Part shown: piece by piece, positions 58,214 through 64,000 of the stretch
Position numbering within the stretch: position 1 is the first letter of the stretch
How the letters are laid out: every line of letters begins with the position of its first letter
NCBI RefSeq assembly: GCF_026340095.1
Contig: NZ_JAPEPO010000001.1
Span: forward strand, 2,324,501-2,388,500
Origin: Streptomyces sp. NBC_01446
GTDB taxonomy: Bacteria > Actinomycetota > Actinomycetes > Streptomycetales > Streptomycetaceae
DNA: 64,000 bases
Direction: 5' to 3'
Program-made: the position numbers and the translations under genes
The notes under the pieces: model-generated
Told to the model about the DNA's origin: nothing
What the model saw: the letters and a program-made list of their open reading frames with translations, nothing else
Databases searched by the model: none

Positions 58214-58816
58214 ATGCCCACGCGAATCTTTGCCGTGTCCGCCGCCGCGGTGGGCGCAGCGGTCCTTGCCACCGGCATCACCTATGCCGCGCAGTCCGAA
58301 TCGACCCAGGCCGCCCCACCGGCCAAGCAAGCCGCACCGCAGGCCAAGCGGGACGCACCGCCGGCCAAGCGGGCCGCCCCGCCCGTCAAGCAGGCCGCCC
58401 CCGCGACGGCTCCCCGCGGTACCGACAGCACTGACGGCAATGGCGGCAGGGGGAACGAGCGCCGTGGCCACGAGGACGGTGGCCACGAGGACCGTGACCG
58501 TGGCTACGGCGGCAAGAAGGAGGGAAGAATCCAGTTCAACGAACGGACGTACTCCGGCCGCATGGAGGGCTGCATCCCCGCTGCCAGCGGGCTGGGCTCA
58601 ACCAGTTTCAGCATCGACAACGACAGCGACGCGACCGTTGAGGTCTACCGCGGGTTCAACTGCGACAACGGAGCGCCGGTGGCCACGGTCGGCCCCTACG
58701 GCGCTACTTATGGAGTCGCGCCCCGAACCGGCCAAGAGGGCGGCCAGGGAGGCGTCTTCGTCGACGACGGGGTCGTGGGCAGTTTCCGGGTGATCCACGA
58801 CCACGACGAGTGGTGA
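58214..58816 (+). CDS. Secreted protein with Ala/Pro/Lys repeats, unknown function
   Basis: 200 residues from ATG at 58214, chosen for GGGAGGAG just upstream. Sec signal peptide MPTRIFAVSAAAVGAAVLATG with likely cleavage near TYAAQS. A low-complexity region follows (residues about 30-65) built from AAPPAKQ/AAPQAKRD-type repeats, then a Gly/Arg/His/Asp-rich segment (about 70-100). A C-terminal domain of about 100 residues has two cysteines (EGCIPAA and FNCDNGAP) and beta-rich sequence (STSFSIDNDSDATVEVYRGF; VVGSFRVIHDHDEW). The end could be a small secreted binding or inhibitor-like domain. It lies inside the inserted segment and has a strong terminator. Confidence 0.75.
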   Translation: MPTRIFAVSAAAVGAAVLATGITYAAQSESTQAAPPAKQAAPQAKRDAPPAKRAAPPVKQAAPATAPRGTDSTDGNGGRGNERRGHEDGGHEDRDRGYGGKKEGRIQFNERTYSGRMEGCIPAASGLGSTSFSIDNDSDATVEVYRGFNCDNGAPVATVGPYGATYGVAPRTGQEGGQGGVFVDDGVVGSFRVIHDHDEW

Positions 58817-58821
58817 CACCA

Positions 58822-58856
58822 CCATCGCCGGCCCGTCGGAATCGGGCCGGCGATGG
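58822..58856 (+). terminator. Hairpin terminator after the secreted-protein gene
   Basis: A perfect 14-bp stem (58822-58835 with 58843-58856) and 7-nt loop begin 6 nt after the stop codon. Confidence 0.85.
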
Positions 58857-58857
58857 C

Positions 58858-59090
58858 GGCCTCGTCCCGCTGGCGTCCGCTCTGCTGGACGCCTGCGAGA
58901 GCATCAAGGCCGTCGGTCAGTACCTTGGGCACACCGACCGGCGCTGACTCTGCGGGTGCACGCCCACCTCACGCCGTCGAGTCAGGAGCGCACGAGGAAC
59001 GCGTACGACCGGTTGGTCCCGCCCATTCCCCGCGAGCCTGACGGCCCAGTGACACGCAACAGGTCCTCCACACACCAAACGTGCAGGTAG
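58858..59090 (+). pseudogene. Remnant of a tyrosine-recombinase integrase (C-terminal end, frameshifted)
   Basis: Read in one frame, 58861-58944 gives SALLDACESIKAVGQYLGHTD, the alpha-helix plus LGH box of streptomycete integrases. The next part is only readable in another frame, from 58944: LTLRVHAHLTPSSQERTRNAYDRL, matching the usual TLRVYTHLMPSS ending. Loss of a single C near 58938 explains the shift. At the catalytic Tyr position (RVYTHL) the remnant has His. Everything upstream of the LGH box is missing, replaced by the secreted-protein terminator at 58856. Confidence 0.7.
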
Positions 59091-59101
59091 AGGGCCTGTT
59101 G
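59057..59101 (+). terminator. Hairpin after the integrase remnant
   Basis: A 12-bp stem with one G-T pair (59057-59068 with 59090-59101) and a 21-nt loop lies between the integrase remnant and the right-hand rlmN-like repeat. Confidence 0.55.
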
Positions 59102-59117
59102 TCACCGGATCACCACC

Positions 59118-59156
59118 AGCTCTTCGGGCCCAGGCATGACCCTTTCGGTGTCGCAG
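59118..59156. repeat. Candidate attachment-site copy 2 (rlmN 5'-end-like)
   Basis: 39 bp matching 57404-57442 at 32 positions. Read on the minus strand it still encodes an RlmN-like start, MPGPEEL, but no rlmN body follows. It lies 83 bp from the cdsA stop, where rlmN would be expected to start without the insertion. The remainder of the gap to 59240 shows no gene. Confidence 0.65.
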
Positions 59157-59239
59157 GCATCCGACAACAGGCCCGCCGCCCTGCGGACAACGAGCCCGTC
59201 GCTTGAATCCGCGCAGGCCGGCCAGGATTTTCGGGCCGG

Positions 59240-60532
59240 TCAGCCGGCCCCGACAAAGATCACCAGGAGCAGCCAGACCACCGGCGCCGTCGGGAGCAGC
59301 GAGTCGAGGCGGTCCATGATCCCGCCGTGCCCGGGGAGAAGCGTGCCCATGTCCTTGATCCCGAGGTCGCGCTTGATCATCGACTCGCCGAGGTCGCCGA
59401 GCGTGGCGCTGGCCGCGACCGCGAGCCCGAGCAGCAGACCCTGCCACCAGGCACCGTCGTCGATCAGGAACTGCATGCACAGCGCGCCGGCGGCCATCGC
59501 GAACGTCACCGCGCCGACCAGGCCCTCGCGGGTCTTGCCGGGACTGATGCGCGGGGCGAGCTTGTGCTTGCCGAAGCGCCAGCCGATCGCGTACGCGCCG
59601 GTGTCACTGACGACCGTGAGCAGCAGGAACGTCAGGACGCGCTGCGGCCCGTCGTCCGCGGTGAGCATCAGCGCCACGAAGGTCGCGAGGAACGGTACGT
59701 AGAACGCGGCGAAGACACCGGCCGTGACGTCCCTGAGGTAGCCCTCGGGGGGCTCCGTCATGCGCCAGACCAGGACCGCGAGCGCGGTGAGCGCCATCGC
59801 CACCCAGGCGCCCTCGGTGCCGCGGACGTATCCGGCGACGACCATCGCCGCGCCGCCGATCGCGAGCGGCACGAGGGGCGCCTTGATGCCCTTGCGCTCC
59901 TCGAGCCGCGAGGTGAGCTCCCAGAGGCCGACGACGACGGCCACTGCTATCACGCCGATGAACACGGCCTTGACGATGAAGAGCGAGGCGACGATCACCG
60001 CGCCGAGCCCCACCCCGACTCCTATGGCTGCCCCGAGGTCACGGCCCGCGCTCTTCTTCGGCGGTGCGGGGGCGGGCTGTGCGGCGCTTGGCATGGGCTC
60101 CTGCCGGCTCTCGTGCTGCGCCTCGTGCGGCGTCACATACGGCGTCTGGCGATGCGTCTGATGCTGTGTCGGATGCTGCGGTTCGTGCTGTTCCCCGCGC
60201 GGCTGATCGTACGGAGAGTTCCCGTGCGGCTGCTCGTGCCGGGTCCCCTGAGGCTGCTCATGCTGGGGCCTCTGAGGCTGCTCGTGCTGCGTCCCGCCCG
60301 GCGACTCGTCGCGGAACAGGGGACCGCTCGGCCGAGCAGCCCCCCGATCGTCGTCCTGGTCACGACCACCGGCGGGTACGTCGGGCATTTCGGGCACGAT
60401 GGGCATGGGCCGAGTCTCCTCAACCGCATGCTGTTCGTACGCGGGACCCGCCGGGGAAGCCCCCGAGGGCCCCTGGTGGGGCGGCCCCCAGTACCCGGCT
60501 CCGGTCGGCGCTCCCCAGGAAGAGTCGTTCAC
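59240..60532 (-). CDS. cdsA: Phosphatidate cytidylyltransferase with Gln/His-rich N-terminal extension
   Basis: 430 residues. Makes CDP-diacylglycerol from phosphatidate and CTP at the membrane. The C-terminal about 260 residues have about eight transmembrane helices and the family signature SMIKRDLGIKDMGTLLPGHG followed by IMDRLDS. The first about 165 residues are an unusual disordered region with many HEQPQ/HEQPHG-type repeats. GTG start with GAGGAAT upstream, 7 nt after the frr stop, so it is tightly coupled to frr. Confidence 0.95.
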   Translation of the reverse strand: MNDSSWGAPTGAGYWGPPHQGPSGASPAGPAYEQHAVEETRPMPIVPEMPDVPAGGRDQDDDRGAARPSGPLFRDESPGGTQHEQPQRPQHEQPQGTRHEQPHGNSPYDQPRGEQHEPQHPTQHQTHRQTPYVTPHEAQHESRQEPMPSAAQPAPAPPKKSAGRDLGAAIGVGVGLGAVIVASLFIVKAVFIGVIAVAVVVGLWELTSRLEERKGIKAPLVPLAIGGAAMVVAGYVRGTEGAWVAMALTALAVLVWRMTEPPEGYLRDVTAGVFAAFYVPFLATFVALMLTADDGPQRVLTFLLLTVVSDTGAYAIGWRFGKHKLAPRISPGKTREGLVGAVTFAMAAGALCMQFLIDDGAWWQGLLLGLAVAASATLGDLGESMIKRDLGIKDMGTLLPGHGGIMDRLDSLLPTAPVVWLLLVIFVGAG

Positions 60533-60539
60533 GGATTCC

Positions 60540-61097
60540 TCAGACCTCGAGCAGCTCGGCTTCCTTGTGCTTGAGCAGCTCGTCCACCTGGGCGACGTAC
60601 TTCGCGGTGGTGTCGTCGAGCTCCTTCTCGGCGCGGCGGCCCTCGTCCTCGCCGACCTCGCCGTCCTTGACGAGCTTGTCGATCGTCTCCTTGGCCTTGC
60701 GGCGGATGGAGCGGATCGAGATCTTGGAGTCCTCGGCCTTGGTCTTGGCGACCTTGATGTACTCCTTGCGGCGGTCCTGGGTCAGCTCCGGGAACGTCAC
60801 ACGGATGATGTTGCCGTCGTTGCTCGGGTTGACACCGAGGTCGGAGTCGCGGATCGCCTGCTCGATGTTGCGCAGCGCGCTCTTGTCGAACGGGGTCACC
60901 ACGGCCATCCGCGGCTCGGGCACGGAGAACGAGGCCAGCTGGTTGATCGGGGTCAGCGCGCCGTAGTAGTCCGCCACGATCTTGTTGAACATCGCCGGGT
61001 GCGCACGGCCGGTGCGGATCGCGGCGAAGTCCTCCTTGGCGACCACGACGGCCTTCTCCATCTTCTCCTCGGCCTCGAGGAGGGTCTCTTCGATCAC
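60540..61097 (-). CDS. frr: Ribosome recycling factor
   Basis: 185 residues, the standard RRF length. Splits post-termination ribosomes with EF-G. Conserved segments: [37 protein letters not shown], and [28 protein letters not shown] start at 61097 with AGGAG 7 nt upstream; the open frame runs to 61271 but the chosen start fits the family. Order pyrH-frr-cdsA is conserved in bacteria. Confidence 0.97.
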   Translation of the reverse strand: MIEETLLEAEEKMEKAVVVAKEDFAAIRTGRAHPAMFNKIVADYYGALTPINQLASFSVPEPRMAVVTPFDKSALRNIEQAIRDSDLGVNPSNDGNIIRVTFPELTQDRRKEYIKVAKTKAEDSKISIRSIRRKAKETIDKLVKDGEVGEDEGRRAEKELDDTTAKYVAQVDELLKHKEAELLEV

Positions 61098-61210
61098 CAC
61101 TTGCTCCTGCGTGTCTTGAGTGAGGCCCGGCATGCGCCCAGGGCGGCCGGCTGCGTCGTGTGTCTTTCCTGCACGGTGTCCGACCGGCAGGACATTGTCC
61201 ATCCCCTGGC

Positions 61211-61220
61211 GGGGGGGGGG
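61211..61220. repeat. Ten-base G homopolymer (C tract on the coding strand)
   Basis: A run of ten Gs lies in the 127-nt gap between pyrH and frr, 5 nt past the pyrH stop. It is prone to sequencing or replication slippage, but affects no reading frame. Confidence 0.8.
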
Positions 61221-61224
61221 CGTG

Positions 61225-61995
61225 TCAGGCCCGCGTTCCGTGGTCGCCCACGAGCGTGCCGATCTTCTCACCCTTGACCGCTCGCGCGATATTGCCCTCG
61301 GCGAGCAGTTCGAAGACGAGGATGGGCAGCTTGTTGTCGCGGCACAGGGTGATCGCGGTCATGTCGGCGACCTTGAGGTCGCGGGTGATGACCTCGCCGT
61401 AGCTAAGCGCGTCGAACTTCACGGCCTCGGGGTTGGTCTTCGGGTCGGAGTCGTAGACCCCGTCCACCCCGTTCTTGCCCATGAGCAGCGCCTCGGCGTC
61501 GATCTCCAGGGCGCGCTGGGCGGCGGTCGTATCGGTGGAGAAGTACGGCATGCCCATACCGGCGCCGAAGATGACGACGCGGCCCTTCTCCAGGTGACGC
61601 ACGGCGCGCAGCGGGATGTACGGCTCGGCGACCTGCCCCATGGTGATGGCGGTCTGCACGCGGCTGTCGATGCCCTCCTTCTCCAGGAAGTCCTGGAGCG
61701 CGAGGCAGTTCATGACGGTGCCGAGCATGCCCATGTAGTCGGAGCGGGCCCGGTCCATGCCGCGCTGCTGGAGCTCGGCGCCGCGGAAGAAGTTGCCGCC
61801 GCCGATGACGACGGCGATCTGCGCGCCGTCGCGCACGACGGCCGCGATCTCACGGGCGATCTTGTGCACCACGTCGGGGTCGACGCCCAGACCCCCGCCA
61901 CCGGCGAACGCCTCGCCGGACAGCTTCAGCAAAAAGCGCCCCGCGCCTTTGCCGTCGTCGCTCTTGTCGCCCTTGTCGGCCTTGGTGGTGGTCAT
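61225..61995 (-). CDS. pyrH: Uridylate (UMP) kinase
   Basis: 256 residues: phosphorylates UMP to UDP, feeding pyrimidine nucleotides. Amino-acid-kinase fold with [42 protein letters not shown], and [17 protein letters not shown]. The start ATG encodes an N-terminal lead [19 protein letters not shown] about 18 residues longer than E. coli PyrH; a shorter start is not visible. It lies between tsf (210-nt gap) and frr. Confidence 0.97.
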   Translation of the reverse strand: MTTTKADKGDKSDDGKGAGRFLLKLSGEAFAGGGGLGVDPDVVHKIAREIAAVVRDGAQIAVVIGGGNFFRGAELQQRGMDRARSDYMGMLGTVMNCLALQDFLEKEGIDSRVQTAITMGQVAEPYIPLRAVRHLEKGRVVIFGAGMGMPYFSTDTTAAQRALEIDAEALLMGKNGVDGVYDSDPKTNPEAVKFDALSYGEVITRDLKVADMTAITLCRDNKLPILVFELLAEGNIARAVKGEKIGTLVGDHGTRA

Positions 61996-62032
61996 GGTGA
62001 TCTCGCCTCTTTACTTGGCACACATACAAAGA

Positions 62033-62082
62033 AGGCCACTGCCGGTGGGGTGTTGTTCGCATCCCATGCTCGGCAATGGCCT
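62033..62082 (-). terminator. Stem-loop between tsf and pyrH
   Basis: A 12-bp stem with one G-T pair (AGGCCACTGCCG, 62033-62044, with 62071-62082) and a 26-nt loop lies in the tsf-pyrH gap. It may terminate or attenuate tsf transcripts. Confidence 0.5.
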
Positions 62083-62205
62083 CCTCGTCACATCTGCGGT
62101 CGCCCGACGCGCACGCGCGCGTGGCGGCGTACGCGGGAGACTGCTGTCGACCCTACTGGGATCTCGTCGACCCTAGCGGTGTCTTCCGGCTGTCGCGGTA
62201 CGGAC

Positions 62206-63042
62206 TCAGATGCCGACCTTGATGCGCGAGAAGCGCTTCAGGATGACACCGGCCTCGTCCAGGACCTTCTGCACGGACTTCTTGTTGTCCAGCGCGTACG
62301 GCTGACCGAGGAGGGTGGCCTCCTTGAAGAAGCCGTTGACGCGACCCTCGACGATCTTCGGGAGCGCGGCCTCGGGCTTGCCCTCGGCGCGCGTGGTCTC
62401 CTCGGCGACGCGACGCTCGGACTCGACGACCTCGGCCGGAACGTCCTCACGGGAGAGGTACTTCGGCGCGAAGGCGGCGATGTGCTGCGCGATGCCCTTG
62501 GCGAGGTCCGCGTCGGCCTTGTCCAGCTCGACCAGAACACCGATCTGCGGGGGCAGGTCGGGCATGGTGCGGTGCATGTACGCGGTGACGTACGCGCCGG
62601 AGAACTGGGCGAAGCGGTCCAGGACGATCTTCTCGCCGAGGTTGGCGTTGGCCTCGTCGACGTACGCCTGGACGGTCTTGCCGGGCTCGATCTCGGACGC
62701 GAGGAGCGCCGCGATGTCGGCCGGGTTCGTCTTGGCGGCGTGCGCGGCGAGGGAGTTCGCGACGGCCTGGAACTTCTCACCCTTGGCGACGAAGTCCGTC
62801 TCGCACTTCAGCTCGAGGATGACACCGGAGGTGTTGTCGTCGGCGATGAGGGACACCACGGCGCCGTTCTCGGCGGAGCGGCCCTCGCGCTTGGCGACGC
62901 CCTTCTGGCCCTTGATGCGCAGGGCCTCGACGGCCTTGTCGACGCTGCCGTCGGCCTCGTCGAGCGCCTTCTTGCAGTCCATCATGCCGGCGCCCGTGAG
63001 CTCGCGGAGCTTCTTGACGTCAGCGGCGGTGTAGTTCGCCAT
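62206..63042 (-). CDS. tsf: Elongation factor Ts
   Basis: 278 residues: GDP/GTP exchange factor for EF-Tu. N-terminal UBA-like domain with VKKLRELTGAGMMDCKKALDE, the EF-Tu-contacting ELKCETDFVAKGEKF, and the EF-Ts core. The C-terminus GQPYALDNKKSVQKVLDE fits the family. Preceded by rpsB with a 93-nt gap that holds an attenuator-like hairpin. Confidence 0.98.
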   Translation of the reverse strand: MANYTAADVKKLRELTGAGMMDCKKALDEADGSVDKAVEALRIKGQKGVAKREGRSAENGAVVSLIADDNTSGVILELKCETDFVAKGEKFQAVANSLAAHAAKTNPADIAALLASEIEPGKTVQAYVDEANANLGEKIVLDRFAQFSGAYVTAYMHRTMPDLPPQIGVLVELDKADADLAKGIAQHIAAFAPKYLSREDVPAEVVESERRVAEETTRAEGKPEAALPKIVEGRVNGFFKEATLLGQPYALDNKKSVQKVLDEAGVILKRFSRIKVGI

Positions 63043-63085
63043 GATCCTGGAATTCTCTCTCGAAGTCTGAAAGATCTACGGGTGA

Positions 63086-63114
63086 ACGGCGGGGGCCGAC
63101 TCGGCCCCCGCCGT
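63086..63114 (-). terminator. Attenuator-like hairpin between rpsB and tsf
   Basis: A 12-bp perfect GC-rich stem (63086-63097 with 63103-63114; the inner GA-C-TC could extend it) lies between rpsB and tsf. Partial termination between these genes is described in streptomycetes, which fits a hairpin here. Confidence 0.75.
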
Positions 63115-63135
63115 CAACTACCGAACCGGTGAGGT

Positions 63136-64000
63136 TCAGGCCTGCTCGGCGTCCGCGGCCGGAGCCTCGGCGACAGCCTCGGTGGCAACCTCGGTGACGA
63201 CCTCGGCCTCGGCGTCGGCGACCTTCTCCGTCTCGGCGGAGGTCTGGACCTCAGCCTCGGCGGCCGGCTGCTCGTCGGCCTTCTTCTCACCCTCGAGCAG
63301 GTCGCGCTCCCACTCGGCGAGCGGCTCGCCCGCGGCCTTCTCGCCCGGCTTCTGGTCGCCAGTGGCGGCACCGGAGCGGGCGATGAGGCCCTCGGCGACG
63401 GCGTCGGCGATCACGCGGGTGAGCAGGGTGACGGAGCGGATCGCGTCGTCGTTGCCCGGGATCTTGTAGTCGACCTCGTCCGGGTCACAGTTGGTGTCGA
63501 GGATGGCGACGACCGGGATGTTGAGCTTCCGGGCCTCACCGACCGCGATGTGCTCCTTCTTGGTGTCCACGATCCAGACGGCGCTGGGCACCTTGGACAT
63601 CTCGCGGATACCGCCGAGGGTCTTCTCCAGCTTGGCCTTCTCGCGGGAGAGGACGAGCAGCTCCTTCTTGGTGAGGCCGGACGCGGCCACATCCTCGAAG
63701 TCGATCTGCTCAAGCTCCTTGAGGCGCTGCAGACGCTTGTAGACGGTCGAGAAGTTGGTGAGCATGCCGCCCAGCCAGCGCTGGTTGACGTAGGGCATGC
63801 CGACGCGGGTCGCCTGCTCGGCGATCGCCTCCTGCGCCTGCTTCTTCGTGCCGACGAACATGACCGTGCCGCCGTGGGCGACGGTCTCCTTGACGAACTC
63901 GTAGGCGCGGTCGATGTACGACAGCGACTGGAGCAGGTCGATGATGTAGATGCCGTTGCGCTCGGTGAAGATGAAGCGCTTCATCTTCGGGTTCCAGCGA
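63136..64000 (-). CDS. rpsB: 30S ribosomal protein S2 (gene start beyond the window)
   Basis: The visible part of about 287 residues begins in [21 protein letters not shown], well inside the S2 fold, so only the first about 40 residues lie outside. [28 protein letters not shown], and [20 protein letters not shown] are conserved. The C-terminus is a long Ala/Glu/Val-rich acidic tail (from about residue 225), longer than E. coli S2, as in other actinobacteria. First visible gene of the rpsB-tsf unit. Confidence 0.97.
   Translation of the reverse strand, partial: RWNPKMKRFIFTERNGIYIIDLLQSLSYIDRAYEFVKETVAHGGTVMFVGTKKQAQEAIAEQATRVGMPYVNQRWLGGMLTNFSTVYKRLQRLKELEQIDFEDVAASGLTKKELLVLSREKAKLEKTLGGIREMSKVPSAVWIVDTKKEHIAVGEARKLNIPVVAILDTNCDPDEVDYKIPGNDDAIRSVTLLTRVIADAVAEGLIARSGAATGDQKPGEKAAGEPLAEWERDLLEGEKKADEQPAAEAEVQTSAETEKVADAEAEVVTEVATEAVAEAPAADAEQA

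Larger units (their letters stand above)
57404..59156. mobile_element. Decayed integrative element inserted at the 5' end of rlmN
   Basis: About 1.7 kb between two imperfect direct copies of the rlmN 5' end. Within it are a small gene with an SOS-box-like promoter (57675-57901), an AT-richer stretch (57902-58213), a secreted-protein gene (58214-58816), and a frameshifted tyrosine-integrase remnant (58858-59090) next to the right-hand copy, which is where integrases of such elements normally sit. Without it, rlmN would start about 80 nt after cdsA, completing a pyrH-frr-cdsA-rlmN operon. Element type and origin cannot be told. Confidence 0.6.

Noticed and set aside
61211..61220. Phase-variable homopolymer
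   Set aside because: The ten-base G run is outside any reading frame and far from promoter positions I can recognise; only slippage or a sequencing error is plausible.

Overview
The window looks like a core-chromosome segment of a Streptomyces or close relative. GC content is very high, third codon positions are almost always G or C, GTG and TTG starts are common, and overlapping ATGA or TGATG gene junctions are frequent. Gene order also fits: nusA-rimP, proS, ispG-M50 protease-dxr, and rpsB-tsf-pyrH-frr-cdsA. No species can be named from the sequence alone. I saw no tRNA, rRNA or CRISPR array.

Layout. 1-5.8 kb: the 5' part of nusA with rimP, a lipoprotein/ferritin-like pair, an APH-fold protein lacking its catalytic residues, proS and a GNAT. 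5.8-11.5 kb: a five-gene oligopeptide-type ABC importer (dppA-B-C-D-F order on the minus strand) behind a DUF1684 gene. 11.6-16.7 kb: a GNAT and the MEP isoprenoid genes ispG and dxr with an M50 site-2 protease. 16.7-22 kb: a full-length SecA homologue, unexpected at this place, a small membrane protein and a long acyl-CoA dehydrogenase.

22-47.5 kb is dominated by polyamine/GABA catabolism. It holds three aldehyde dehydrogenases, two class III aminotransferases, a PotABCD-type importer in one operon with a PuuB-like FAD oxidase, a second orphan PotD-like binding protein, a PucR regulator and an Lrp/AsnC regulator. Together these could import putrescine-type amines, oxidise or transaminate them to aldehydes, and feed GABA towards succinate. 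Interspersed are a TraG-like ATPase, a PAP2 phosphatase, a NADAR protein, a DUF4190 protein, a probable aminodeoxyfutalosine deaminase (menaquinone pathway) and a GDPD.

47.5-56.3 kb: an ABC ATPase with a degenerate signature motif and its membrane partner, VOC, LOG and mycothiol-dependent-enzyme genes, and a thiamine importer (thiB-thiP-thiQ). The importer is preceded by a promoter, a TPP riboswitch and a terminator-like hairpin.

56.3-64 kb: rlmN and the translation/lipid operon rpsB-tsf-pyrH-frr-cdsA. Between cdsA and rlmN lies about 1.7 kb of foreign-looking DNA, which is the most interesting observation here. It is bounded by two imperfect direct copies of the rlmN 5' end and contains a frameshifted tyrosine-integrase remnant, an SOS-box-like site before a small gene, and a secreted protein. 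I read it as a decayed integrative element that used the start of rlmN as its attachment site and separated rlmN from its ancestral operon.
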